A stretch of 42,553 nucleotides of DNA from Deltaproteobacteria bacterium (GCA_023248955.1 JAHFDP010000031.1:1-42553); one strand, 5' to 3'. Positions 16,394 to 24,556 are shown, counted from the first letter of the stretch. Translations and numbers: made by a program. Notes: generated from the sequence alone by a model not told the origin.

Positions 16394-18031
16394 TTAGTTT
16401 GTTCCCAGCGCCTTCACGCGCGCCTCGATCTGCGCTTCGGCGCGCTCCGCGAATGGTCGCAAGGCGGAGCTCAGCATTTTCGTTTCGTCGCGCGAAATGC
16501 GCAGGAGCGTCACCGAATCGAGCGCCTTGACGGTGGCGGTTCGGCGCACGTCGCGCAGCACGGCGATTTCGCCAAAATGTTCGCCGGGTCCAAGTTCGGC
16601 CATTTTTTTCGGACCGTCACCGCCGTCGAGCAGGACCTCCACGCGGCCGGATTGGATGATGTACATCTCGCGGCCGACGTCGCCTTGGCGAATGATGACC
16701 TGGCCGGGCTCGTAGAGGTCTTGCGCCACGCCCATTTGGTCCCCAGCGTTGACGCTGATGATGTCGCGTCCAAAGATCGCGGCGGTGATCCAGTCCAGCA
16801 GTGTGCGCACGCGCTTTTCCATGAGCGGCAGGTAGACGATCATGCACGAGAGCCAAATCAGGTAAGCGACGAATCCTTTGAGGGGAACGCCCCAGAGTTG
16901 GCCGGCGGCCTTGCCGCGCCCGAGGATGCAGGCGTCGCCCATGCCAGTGAAGGCGTAAGGTTTGAGCGGCCGGCCCGCCAGGGTGCGCAGAATATTTTTG
17001 CCGACCGTCTTGCCCCCCTCCATGGCGTAGAGCGCCAGCGGCGGCGCGGTCTGGCCGTTTTTCATTGGCACGCCAGCACAATCGCCTGCGCCCCAAATTT
17101 GGTGCTCTTCGGAGAGGCGTCCGAAGGGATCGGCCAGAAGTCGTCCACCGCCGTCGCGTTTGGAGGGAATCTGATCGAGCATCGGATGGTGCGCGGTGCC
17201 GGTGCACGAAATAATGGTGCGCGTGGCCAGCCTCCGTCCGTCGGAGAGCATCACCTCGATCGGCGTGGCCGAGGCGACGCGCACGCCCAGTTCGAGCGTT
17301 ACACCGTCGTCGCGGAGCGTTTTCGAAGCGTACTCGATGAGCTTGGGAAAATTGCGACCGAGCTCTGGGAGAATGTAGGGCCCGGCGTGAATGACGGTGA
17401 CCTTGCATTCGTCTCGACGAATGCTGCGAAATTCTTTTTTGGTGAGATCGGAAAGCGCTTCGGCGAGCTCCGCGGCCACTTCGATGCCCGCGTAATTTCC
17501 GCCCGCCACCACGAAGTGCAGCAGCCGCCGCCGCTCTTCGGGATCGGTTTCCAGCTCGGCCATTTCCATCATGGCCAGCACGTGGTTTCGCACGCGCATA
17601 CAATCAGTATAACTCTTGAGCCGCATGGTGTGTTCGCCCACGCCGCGGTAGCGCGTGAGATCGTCTACCGAGCCAAGGTTCACCACGAGGTGGTCATACT
17701 CGAGCGTCGTCTCCTGACCATCGAGCAGGCGGCTGACTTTGACTTCTTTGCGCGTGACGTCGATCGCGGTGACGTCGGCGGCGATGAAACGGCCAGGTGC
17801 GAAGAGACGCCGCGCGGGCGAGAGCACTTGCGCCGATTGGATGTTGCCCACCAGCAGGTCCGGCACGAGCCCATGGAACGTGTGGTAGTTGTTGCGGTCC
17901 ACCACCGTGAGCTCGATCTCTCCGCGTCGCACTGCCGATCGAAGTTGCCGGACGCATTTGATCGCCACGTAGCCACCGCCCAGAATGAGCACACGGGGAA
18001 CTTTGCGGCCGGCTGTTTTCAACTCGGTCAT
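16394..18031 (-). CDS. ndh: Type II NADH:quinone oxidoreductase fused to a cyclic-nucleotide-binding domain
   Basis: 545 residues. ATG 18031 has GGAG 6 nt upstream; a TTG at 18043 would add four residues. The FAD-binding motif (VLILGGGYVAIKC, about 14-26) and NADH-binding motif (FVVAGGNYAGIEVAAEL, 173-189) are both present. So is IWGAGDCAGVP (313-323) and the C-terminal membrane-contact region (VAYLIWLSCMIVYLPL, 388-403) typical of NDH-2. A Crp-type cNMP domain (about 440-540) follows: its binding cassette GEIAVLRDVRRTATV keeps the Glu and Arg that hold the cyclic nucleotide. The enzyme should pass electrons from NADH to quinone without pumping protons; nucleotide binding probably modulates it (inferred). 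The partner membrane protein is 16 bp upstream. Confidence 0.93.
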   Translation of the reverse strand: MTELKTAGRKVPRVLILGGGYVAIKCVRQLRSAVRRGEIELTVVDRNNYHTFHGLVPDLLVGNIQSAQVLSPARRLFAPGRFIAADVTAIDVTRKEVKVSRLLDGQETTLEYDHLVVNLGSVDDLTRYRGVGEHTMRLKSYTDCMRVRNHVLAMMEMAELETDPEERRRLLHFVVAGGNYAGIEVAAELAEALSDLTKKEFRSIRRDECKVTVIHAGPYILPELGRNFPKLIEYASKTLRDDGVTLELGVRVASATPIEVMLSDGRRLATRTIISCTGTAHHPMLDQIPSKRDGGGRLLADPFGRLSEEHQIWGAGDCAGVPMKNGQTAPPLALYAMEGGKTVGKNILRTLAGRPLKPYAFTGMGDACILGRGKAAGQLWGVPLKGFVAYLIWLSCMIVYLPLMEKRVRTLLDWITAAIFGRDIISVNAGDQMGVAQDLYEPGQVIIRQGDVGREMYIIQSGRVEVLLDGGDGPKKMAELGPGEHFGEIAVLRDVRRTATVKALDSVTLLRISRDETKMLSSALRPFAERAEAQIEARVKALGTN

Positions 18032-18047
18032 GGACGGCTCCAAGAGA

Positions 18048-19886
18048 TCAAGCAGCGGTGGGTGAATCCGTGCGCTGCGTGCGCTGGGCGTGCAGCGACA
18101 GCAGGTAGTCGTGCATCCCGGGATGTTTTCCGGTGATGTAATCGAACGACGAACGCGTTAGCGAATAGAGCGTGGTTGGCGCTACCGTGGTCAACGTGGC
18201 GGTGCGCGGTTCGTCGGAGAGGAGCGCGCCTTCACCCACGCAGCCTCCGGTGCCGAGATCCGCGATGGGTTCGCCGTTTTTTGAAACGCGAATGATGCCG
18301 CTGGCGATCAGAAAAAATTTGTCGCCCACGCTGCCTTCGCGAAAGACGGTGGCGCCCGTGGCGAAGTCCTCTTGCACCAGCGACTCGGCCAGATCGGAAA
18401 TCATGTTCTCGTCGGCGCCGGCGAGAAACGGCACATGAGAAAGCAGTTCACGCTTGAGGCGCAGCCGCAAATCCTGCACGCGGCCCGCTTCTTTCATCGC
18501 CGTGAGTGAGCGGCCGATCATCTCGGTGTTCTCTCGTGCATCTTCCGCGCGGTAGATGTCGTAAAAAATGAAGCGCCAGACCGGGCGCACGTGACGGAAA
18601 AATTCGTCGAAATCGATCTGGCCGTTGCGGTTGGTGTCGGCGCGCTCGATGTAGCGATCCGCTTCCTCGGCGGGTAGACCCCATTCGAGCAAGAGAAGCG
18701 TGAGATCGGATCGGCCAATCACACCATCGCGATCGAGATCGATCTGCTCGAACACGAACTGCGCTTTGTCTCGCTCCGAGTGAATTTCGCGCAGCTTGAC
18801 CTGCCGCGAAGCGCGGGCGCGCAAACCGCGAATGGACCAGATGTGCTTGCGGAAAACGTCGAAGTCGATCCGGTTCTGATTTCCGAACCCGCGTTCGATC
18901 ACCGAAGCGATCACCGCGGCGGGAAGGCCCCAGGAGATCATGACCGGCGTCAGATCGTCGCGCGTGAGCGTGCCTTGCTTGTTCTCGTCGAGTGCGTCGA
19001 AAACGGTCCGTGCCGCGCGTTCTTGCTCCAGCGGATTGCCGGAGAAAGCAGCGTCATCCCGCTCGACGGTGGCGTCGCGCGCGCGCTCGCGAACGAACTC
19101 CAGATACTCCGCGGGAGAGGAAACAAAGAGCAGGCGGTAGAGCAAAATGTAGGCGCCGACGAATCCCGCCAGCAGCAGAATTCCCATCGGTCCGAAAACC
19201 GCTGGTGCGATCGTGGCGCCCGCCGCCAGAATGGCGATGGTGTATTTCATGCTCGAAAAGAGCCGCGCCCAATCAAAGACGTAAAAGTAGATGCGGCACC
19301 AGACGTAGACATTGAATACCAGGAACGTGTTGACCGCCCACCAACTTGACGTCGGATGGGCCAGCAACATGGCTGCGCAAAAAGCGTGGGCGCCGATACA
19401 GAAAAGATAACCCGGCACCATGATCGCTTTGCTGCCGAAGACGATGGAAGTCTGCACCAGCGCGGTCGGGACGTGGAAGAGCAGCGCGGCCAGCGCCATG
19501 ACCGTGGCCGCGCGCGGCGAGTGGCCGAAGCAGGCCCACAGGCCGGCGACGAGCTCCACCGTTCCCGAGGTGATGTGTGTTCGCAAAACGGCGCGGCGCC
19601 ACGGAATCATCAGGAACTTGGGATGCGGTGGAACGATGTAGTGGTAGGCAATGACCGCGACGTTGGCGATGGCCGAGAGGATCACCACGGCCCAGCGGCC
19701 GGCGACGATCGGTGCGTCGATGGTGCTTGCGAGTTGGTAGAGAAACGGCGCGACGAGCGCGGCCAAAACGAGGGCCATGAAAATGCCCTTGAGTGCGCGT
19801 CCGGCCCCAGTGGCGGACGGCAACGGCGGTGAGGACGGAATCGCGCTCAACTTGGTGAACCCCGTTTCTGTGCCCGTGGAAAACAA
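18048..19886 (-). CDS. Polytopic membrane protein with four EF-hands and a C-terminal cyclic-nucleotide-binding domain
   Basis: 612 residues from the TTG at 19886. No clear ribosome site precedes it; a later start is possible because the first helix begins only at residue 33. Seven or eight hydrophobic helices occupy about 33-254, with histidines at 82, 88, 104, 138 and 167. Two EF-hand pairs follow: loop 300-311 (DENKQGTLTRDD), a degenerate one near 333-345, loop 383-394 (DLDRDGVIGRSD) and loop 417-428 (DTNRNGQIDFDE). Three keep the calcium ligands. A cNMP domain spans about 483-600, with an intact GEGALLSDEPRTATL cassette. It is probably a Ca2+ and cNMP sensor or transporter acting with the NDH-2 downstream; this pairing is inferred from gene order and the shared domain. 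Confidence 0.9.
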   Translation of the reverse strand: MFSTGTETGFTKLSAIPSSPPLPSATGAGRALKGIFMALVLAALVAPFLYQLASTIDAPIVAGRWAVVILSAIANVAVIAYHYIVPPHPKFLMIPWRRAVLRTHITSGTVELVAGLWACFGHSPRAATVMALAALLFHVPTALVQTSIVFGSKAIMVPGYLFCIGAHAFCAAMLLAHPTSSWWAVNTFLVFNVYVWCRIYFYVFDWARLFSSMKYTIAILAAGATIAPAVFGPMGILLLAGFVGAYILLYRLLFVSSPAEYLEFVRERARDATVERDDAAFSGNPLEQERAARTVFDALDENKQGTLTRDDLTPVMISWGLPAAVIASVIERGFGNQNRIDFDVFRKHIWSIRGLRARASRQVKLREIHSERDKAQFVFEQIDLDRDGVIGRSDLTLLLLEWGLPAEEADRYIERADTNRNGQIDFDEFFRHVRPVWRFIFYDIYRAEDARENTEMIGRSLTAMKEAGRVQDLRLRLKRELLSHVPFLAGADENMISDLAESLVQEDFATGATVFREGSVGDKFFLIASGIIRVSKNGEPIADLGTGGCVGEGALLSDEPRTATLTTVAPTTLYSLTRSSFDYITGKHPGMHDYLLSLHAQRTQRTDSPTAA

Positions 19887-19924
19887 CGGGCGTTGAGTTT
19901 ACAACAGAAGGTGGCGCGCGGGGG

Positions 19925-19968
19925 GCGTGGAGACGAGTCGCCCAAACGGAACGAGCTCGTCTCCACGC
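19925..19968. repeat. Perfect 13-bp inverted repeat (hairpin) upstream of the EF-hand gene
   Basis: The arm at 19925-19937 and its complement at 19956-19968 match at 13 of 13 bases, with an 18-nt loop. The hairpin lies between the end of the small exported protein gene and the start of the EF-hand/cNMP gene, both on the minus strand. No T-run follows it, so it may be an operator, an attenuator or a processing site rather than a simple terminator. Confidence 0.7.
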
Positions 19969-19977
19969 AAGTCCAAA

Positions 19978-20268
19978 CTACCGTGTACAGGCGGCGCTGA
20001 GCGTCTTGCCCGAATCGGCGGTCACGGCGCACTTGTCGCCGATCTTCAAGTCAATGGCTCCCATTACTCGACGGCCATTGACGGTGATAACCGTGGCCGG
20101 CGAAACAAGATAGTTCGTAACGCGTCCGCTGCTCTCGGTGAGCGCGAAGGACTTGGTGGCGGGCGTAACAGCCGACACCTTGCCATTGACCGTTCCGGGT
20201 GCTGCAAATGAGAGTGCCGATGTTAACAGCGCGGCCGTGACAGCAAAGGCAAAGATTCCATTTTTCAT
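19978..20268 (-). CDS. Small periplasmic beta-domain protein (DUF5666-like)
   Basis: 96 residues. ATG 20268 has GAGG 7 nt upstream. A signal peptide covers about 1-22 (ALLTSALSFA|AP). The mature part is a small OB-like beta domain with GTVNGKVSAVTPATKSF, a YLVSPATVITVNGRRV strand pair and KIGDKCAVT. The pattern resembles DUF5666 proteins, whose function is unknown. A single Cys near the middle and one at the C terminus may form a disulfide. It lies 91 bp upstream of the EF-hand gene with a hairpin between them. Confidence 0.75.
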   Translation of the reverse strand: MKNGIFAFAVTAALLTSALSFAAPGTVNGKVSAVTPATKSFALTESSGRVTNYLVSPATVITVNGRRVMGAIDLKIGDKCAVTADSGKTLSAACTR

Positions 20269-20449
20269 TTGAGACCTCATGTCGGTTGGTACAGCGTTTT
20301 GTTTACTGCAGGAGTGCGGAAAGTTACGATGAAAGCTACAAATGTCCAAAAGGAAATAATTGGTTCGGATCGGAAAGACTGTACACCAGTCAACATCCAG
20401 TGGCTGTGCGTTTTATCACTCCTGCTTGGCAAGCCCGCGCTTACCGGCA

Positions 20450-20475
20450 CAGGTGTACCGGATCCCATACACCTG
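20450..20475. repeat. 8-bp inverted repeat downstream of the metallopeptidase gene
   Basis: CAGGTGTA (20450-20457) and TACACCTG (20468-20475) are perfect complements with a 10-nt loop. It sits 19 bp beyond the metallopeptidase stop on the minus strand. It could help stop transcription or stabilise the mRNA end, but no T-run follows on that strand. Confidence 0.5.
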
Positions 20476-20494
20476 GAGCGGTATCAATTTTGTC

Positions 20495-21271
20495 TTACAG
20501 GGGCTTGGCGTCCGTCGTACTGCGCCAAACTTGCAGCGCGGTTTGGCCCGGCCCATCCCAGTAGGCATGCAAATTCGGATGCTGTGTGGCGTCGTTGGGG
20601 TTGCCGCCAAAGTAGCGTGCGGCACTTTCCGCGTAGGTTTCCTGAATGCCCCAGCGGCCGTCTTGTTGTTCGTAAGCGGAGAGCGACGAGAAGTCCGCAT
20701 CGCGTGCGGCAAGAAACTGCTTATCGTTGATGGAGCGGCGCCGTTCTCCACCGTTCCAATCGAGGCTGTGCGTTGTCTCGTGCAGCACAAGGTTGTAGGC
20801 CGCGTGGCCCTCGCCGGTGACGGGCACGTGGTAGCCGCCACCCTCGGAAGAAACGACGGCAATGACCACTTCATTGTTGAAAGACGAGAAGGTCCCGGGC
20901 ACATTGTCCCAGGTCATTCCGTCGGGCCATCCAGTGGGTTGCACGCCCCGTAGTTCGGTGAGGTAGTCGGTCACCGAGCCGCGGCAAATGACAACGTGGG
21001 TGTGTTGGCGCTCGAGCGCACGCAGGGCCAGCAGTGGAAATTTGGCCAACTCGGCGGCAACGAGCGCGGCGTCGTCACCCTCGCCGGAGCCTCTGGCGAC
21101 CGCGAGTCCGGCGGCGATCTTCTGGCGTTGGGGCCAATCCGCGGGCTCCGCAGCCGCCTCTGTTGGAGCGGTTTCACGTTGCGCCGACGTGCCAACGTCC
21201 ACGGCCAGACTACCGCCGCACGCATGCGCACACAGGGCGAGGACCATCCACGAACGAAGCGAACGAACCAT
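20495..21271 (-). CDS. Putative lipoprotein zinc metallopeptidase (gluzincin-like)
   Basis: 258 residues. ATG 21271 has GGAGG upstream at good spacing. The signal peptide ends at AHAC, likely a lipidated Cys18. The catalytic pattern is HETTHSLD (164-171), an HExxH motif with a following Asp, and ETYAESAARYF (211-221), which supplies candidate Glu ligands downstream. This HExxHxxD plus Tyr-Ala-Glu layout resembles the anthrax-lethal-factor/Pro-Pro-endopeptidase (ATLF/M34) fold group. A Tyr at 147 in the GGGYHVP loop could contribute to the active site. No close family is recognised with certainty. It is probably anchored at the envelope. An 8-bp tandem repeat lies just upstream of its start. 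Confidence 0.65.
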   Translation of the reverse strand: MVRSLRSWMVLALCAHACGGSLAVDVGTSAQRETAPTEAAAEPADWPQRQKIAAGLAVARGSGEGDDAALVAAELAKFPLLALRALERQHTHVVICRGSVTDYLTELRGVQPTGWPDGMTWDNVPGTFSSFNNEVVIAVVSSEGGGYHVPVTGEGHAAYNLVLHETTHSLDWNGGERRRSINDKQFLAARDADFSSLSAYEQQDGRWGIQETYAESAARYFGGNPNDATQHPNLHAYWDGPGQTALQVWRSTTDAKPL

Positions 21272-21291
21272 GCGTGCCTCCGTTGAAGGCG

Positions 21292-21307
21292 TGATGTTCT
21301 GATGTTC
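21292..21307. repeat. Two tandem copies of an 8-bp unit upstream of the metallopeptidase gene
   Basis: TGATGTTC occurs twice in direct tandem, 20 bp upstream of the minus-strand start at 21271. It could be part of an operator or a chance slip-strand repeat. Confidence 0.5.
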
Positions 21308-21557
21308 TAAGGACGCAGCTGCGCGGCGCCAGTCGTTGCGTCGCTCATTGCCCGTTGCTCAACATCCGCTGCGTCCGAGGGCGGTCATTTCGTCTTTCGC
21401 GAAAAGGAAGACGTCGAGCGCAGAACACTCTAGCCTGAGTTACTCGTAGGCCCCGCTCCGAGGCTCCGTCATCAGAAGTGACGCCATCTTGGAGGGGGAG
21501 CCCGCTCCAGCCTCCCCCAGGAGCGATCCTAACAGTCTGTAGGAGTGTTTTCCTCGT
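21308..21557. other. Gene-free stretch with one GC-rich near-hairpin
   Basis: I see no convincing coding frame here. A GGGGGAG/CTCCCCC inverted repeat (21494-21500 and 21512-21518) is present without a T-run. The region probably carries the promoter of the metallopeptidase gene on the minus strand. Confidence 0.5.
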
Positions 21558-21773
21558 ATGGTGAATAAGACAGGCTAGATTCTTCGCAAGCGTACATTCG
21601 CCTTCGTCGCCCTGTTCATGCTCGCGGCGTGCGGCATCTTCACGCGCCATTCGTCGGCCAAATCCCGAGAGGAATCGGGCTGCGACGCGCCGCTTGATAC
21701 ACCGAAGATCTCGGCCAACACGAATGCCAAGGACAAATTCGAAAACCACCTTGCGGCGACAAGGTGTGGATAA
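21558..21773 (+). pseudogene. Possible small lipoprotein gene, probably decayed or with unusual initiation
   Basis: From 21579 the plus frame reads a very good lipoprotein signal: LRKRTFAFVALFMLAACG, with lipobox LAAC, then a Ser/Lys/Asp-rich tail, ending at the TAA at 21771-21773 (64 codons). There is no ATG, GTG or TTG at its head. The only in-frame ATG (21558), with AGGAG 12 nt upstream, is separated from it by a TAG codon at 21576-21578. It may be a decayed gene, or a six-codon leader with reinitiation at ATT. Its end overlaps the ssrA terminator on the other strand. Confidence that this is or was a gene is moderate to low. Confidence 0.35.
21742..21766 (-). terminator. Rho-independent terminator of ssrA
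   Basis: Just past the tmRNA 3' end the minus strand forms a 7-bp hairpin (CACCTTG, loop TCGCCG, CAAGGTG) followed by G and TTTT. Confidence 0.75.
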
Positions 21774-21778
21774 TTTTG

Positions 21779-22139
21779 TGGAGGCGGCGGGAATCGAACC
21801 CGCGTCCGAAAGCTCTCCCTCCGGTACCACTACATGCTTAGTCGACGATTTGTACCGATCTGCGGCGCCCGTCGACGGGCTCGTGCAGACAGGTTCTCGG
21901 CTTTTTCTCGCCACGCTCGCCCGAGCACTTGCGCGGCCAGCCTGCTTTATGACGCTCGCGACCCGGTCCCGCAGGCGGGGGACCGGACGAACGGCTCGCT
22001 ACGGGTGTTTAGGCCGCGAGAGCGAAGTCAACGTTGTCGTTGGCTTTTGTGGTTTTTGCCACGCTGGATTTACGAGCAGCGTAACCTGCTCGGCATGCGG
22101 TCCGGACTTCGATGCCCTCGTCGAAACCAGTTCGCCCCC
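21779..22139 (-). ncRNA. ssrA: tmRNA (transfer-messenger RNA)
   Basis: One-piece tmRNA of about 361 nt. The 5' part starts GGGGGCGAACTGGTTTCGAC and pairs with the 3' acceptor strand CGCCTCC plus discriminator A; the T-loop GGTTCGATTCCC precedes it. The tag frame lies at 22009-22059 and starts with GCA: AKTTKANDNVDFALAA, ending in the ALAA degradation signal. It rescues stalled ribosomes with SmpB, which is encoded 54 bp upstream on the same strand. CCA is not encoded, so it must be added by tRNA nucleotidyltransferase. Confidence 0.96.
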
Positions 22140-22193
22140 ATGGCGAAACTAGTCGAGAGATAAGGGTCGCGGCGGCCGCTGTCAATGAAACGG

Positions 22194-22670
22194 CTATTTT
22201 CGCCCGCGCTTCATGGCCCGGCCCACTTCACGTTTGCTTTCTCGTTCCGCAATCGCCTCGCGCTTATCGCCGGCCACTTTGCCGCGTCCCAGCCCGAGCT
22301 CCACCTTCGCGCGCCCGTCTTTGAAATAGAGCGACAGCGGAATCAGGGTCAGTCCGCGCTCGCGGATCTTGGCCAGGAGTCGATCGATTTCTCGCCGGTG
22401 GAGAAGCAGTTTTCGCGAGCGGACTGGATCGTGGTTTTGCAGCGACGCGGCGTCGTACGTGGCGATGTTGCAGTTCACGAGGAAGAGTTCGTCGCCCTTC
22501 GGTAACGCGTAGGCATCGGAGAGATTGGCCTTGCCCGCGCGCAGGCTTTTTGCTTCGCTCCCCACCAAGACGAGCCCGGCTTCGATCTTGTCGTCGATGG
22601 TGTAGTTGAAAAAAGCCCGTTTGTTTTTGGCGATGAGCTTGGTTCCTTCGGGGGCGTCGGGCTTGGCCAT
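22194..22670 (-). CDS. smpB: SsrA-binding protein
   Basis: 158 residues from ATG 22670 (a TTG at 22676 is the alternative). It binds the tRNA-like end of tmRNA and takes it to stalled ribosomes. Family signatures are NKRAFFNYTIDDKIEAGLVL, GSEAKSLR and the helical basic tail (ESKREVGRAMKRGRK). The length is normal. The gene directly precedes ssrA, so both partners of trans-translation form one unit. Confidence 0.96.
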   Translation of the reverse strand: MAKPDAPEGTKLIAKNKRAFFNYTIDDKIEAGLVLVGSEAKSLRAGKANLSDAYALPKGDELFLVNCNIATYDAASLQNHDPVRSRKLLLHRREIDRLLAKIRERGLTLIPLSLYFKDGRAKVELGLGRGKVAGDKREAIAERESKREVGRAMKRGRK

Positions 22671-22708
22671 GACCAAGCATTCTATACACGCGCACGCCGG
22701 ACTTGCTG

Positions 22709-22727
22709 ACTTGATTTTTTATCAAGT
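22709..22727. promoter_or_regulatory. 7-bp palindrome upstream of smpB, possible operator
   Basis: ACTTGAT (22709-22715), TTTTT, ATCAAGT (22721-22727) is a perfect inverted repeat in an AT-rich island. It lies between panC and smpB, about 40 bp upstream of the smpB start. TTGACA (minus strand, 22741-22736) sits next to it, and TATAGA (minus, near 22686) could be a -10 box, but the spacing to that -35 does not fit. Confidence 0.4.
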
Positions 22728-22822
22728 AATCATTTTGTCAAGATGGCTGGGTTGGCAGGAGTCGTCACGCTTGTCCAGAAGGCTGTTTCGAGCACCCGCG
22801 TGTGTGATTCGGGTCGTGGGTT

Positions 22823-23665
22823 TCATGGCTCGAGCGGTGCGTTGTCGATGAGGCGCGTCGCTCCGCAAAAAGCCGCGAGCAGCAGACGAGAATTTCCTTG
22901 TGGTGTCTCGGGCGGGAGCAGGGTGTTGGGATCCGCAAGCGCGACGTAGTCGATACGCAAGTCGGCCATGCGCATCGGCTCCATGGCGGCGCCAATCAGA
23001 AAAGACGGTCGCCGTTCGCTGGTCGCATAGAGCGCCTGCGCGATGCCAATGCCGCGCGAGAGCGAAACCGCGCGTTTGCGTTCATCGGCGGAGAGGTAGG
23101 CGTTGCGCGAGCTCATGGCCAAGCCGTCCGACTCGCGCACGATAGGGCAGGGGACGATCTGTGTGCCGAGATCGAGATCGGTCGTCATCTGCTGAACGAC
23201 GCGCAGCTGCTGAAAATCTTTTTCGCCAAAAAAGGCGGCGTCGGCGCGCGACAGCGTGAAGAGCTTCGCCACCACAGTGCACACGCCGCGAAAATGACCT
23301 GGGCGGCGCTCTCCCTCGAGCGGGGCGGCAAGCGGTCCCGGTTCGACGTAGGTCTGAAAGCCGGGCGGATAGAGCGTCTCGTTGGACGTCGGCGCGAAAG
23401 CGACGGCAACCCCAGCTGCTTGACATTTTGCCAAGTCGCCTTGGAGGTCCCGCGGATAGCGCGAGAGATCTTCGCGCGGTCCGAATTGCGCGGGATTCAC
23501 GAAAATCGTGACGGCCACATGGCGCGATTGGGCGCGCGCTTGGTCTATGAGCGAGACGTGGCCGGCGTGCAAGAAGCCCATCGTCGGCACGAGGCCAAGT
23601 GGGCCTTCTTGGCGCAGCGTTTCGCAATGCGCGCGGAATTCGACGGCGGATTCCAGGACGATCAT
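22823..23665 (-). CDS. panC: Pantothenate synthetase
   Basis: 280 residues. It joins pantoate and beta-alanine using ATP to make pantothenate. Key segments are VPTMGFLHAGHVSLI (ATP-binding HIGH-like site), FVNPAQFGPREDLSRYPR, EKDFQQLRVVQQM and SDGLAMSSRNAYLS. The start ATG 23665 opens the first strand. It lies 9 bp after panB, so the two form one operon; panD is not in the window. Confidence 0.95.
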   Translation of the reverse strand: MIVLESAVEFRAHCETLRQEGPLGLVPTMGFLHAGHVSLIDQARAQSRHVAVTIFVNPAQFGPREDLSRYPRDLQGDLAKCQAAGVAVAFAPTSNETLYPPGFQTYVEPGPLAAPLEGERRPGHFRGVCTVVAKLFTLSRADAAFFGEKDFQQLRVVQQMTTDLDLGTQIVPCPIVRESDGLAMSSRNAYLSADERKRAVSLSRGIGIAQALYATSERRPSFLIGAAMEPMRMADLRIDYVALADPNTLLPPETPQGNSRLLLAAFCGATRLIDNAPLEP

Positions 23666-23674
23666 TTTGTCAAC

Positions 23675-24556
23675 TCACACCGGAACGCCGTAGACCGCTT
23701 TCGTCTCCGTAATCTCTGGCTCCTCGTCCGCCGGCGTGACCAGCCGCAGCGTCTGCGAATGGAAACTCTGCGCCTCGGTCGGAAAAGTCTGCGCGCGCAC
23801 TTCGCCGAGATAAGCTTTGGTCGCGCCGTCGATGGCGCCTGCGAGATCGGCAAAGCGCTTGACGAACTTGGGCGCGAAGTCGGGATTCATTCCCAGCAAA
23901 TCGTAAAGGACCAGGACCTGTCCGTCGCAATGAATGCCGGCGCCAATTCCAATCGTCGGAATTTTGAGGCGCCCCGTGATTTGCGCCGCCAGCTCCATCG
24001 GAATGGCCTCCAGCACAATCGCAAAGCAGCCGGCCGCTTCCAACGCCAACGCGTCGTCGAGCAGCTGGCGCGCCTTCTGATTGTCCCTTCCTTGCACCAC
24101 ATAGCCGCCCATCTTGTGGACGCTCTGCGGCGTGAGTCCGATGTGCCCCATCACGGGAATGCCGGCGCGGACGATGCGCCGGACGACTTCCGCAAATTCG
24201 CTTCCGCCCTCGAGCTTGACCGACTCGGCGCCGCCTTCGGCCACGAGCCGCCCGGCGTTGGTCACCGCGTCGTCGATCGAGCCCTGGTAGGACATGAAGG
24301 GCATATCGCCAACGATATGAGCGCGCTCGGTGCCGCGACGGACGGCACGCGTGTGGTAGATCATCTGCTCGAGCGTCACCGGCAGCGTTGAGTCGTTGCC
24401 TTGGATGACCATTCCCAAGGAATCGCCGACGAGCAAGACGTCCGTGCCGGCGCGATCAAGCAGGCGCGCGAACGACGCGTCGTAGGCGGTGATCATCCCG
24501 ATTTTCTCGCCCGCAGCTTTCATGCGAGCGAGTGTATGGATGGTAACCTTCTTCAC
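23675..24556 (-). CDS. panB: 3-methyl-2-oxobutanoate hydroxymethyltransferase (ketopantoate synthase)
   Basis: 293 residues. It adds a hydroxymethyl group from methylene-tetrahydrofolate to 2-oxoisovalerate, the first step to pantothenate. Family motifs: [84 protein letters not shown]. The GTG start at 24556 has a full AGGAGG ribosome site 7 nt upstream. A 30-residue C-terminal extension beyond the catalytic core is present. Confidence 0.95.
   Translation of the reverse strand: MKKVTIHTLARMKAAGEKIGMITAYDASFARLLDRAGTDVLLVGDSLGMVIQGNDSTLPVTLEQMIYHTRAVRRGTERAHIVGDMPFMSYQGSIDDAVTNAGRLVAEGGAESVKLEGGSEFAEVVRRIVRAGIPVMGHIGLTPQSVHKMGGYVVQGRDNQKARQLLDDALALEAAGCFAIVLEAIPMELAAQITGRLKIPTIGIGAGIHCDGQVLVLYDLLGMNPDFAPKFVKRFADLAGAIDGATKAYLGEVRAQTFPTEAQSFHSQTLRLVTPADEEPEITETKAVYGVPV

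Noticed and set aside
20450-20475. Hairpin after the metallopeptidase gene as a transposon end
   Set aside because: There is no transposase, no target-site duplication and no second copy in the window; it is listed only as a repeat.
22898-24391. 497-residue plus-strand frame across panC and panB
   Set aside because: It is antisense to two well-recognised genes and shows no domain of its own.
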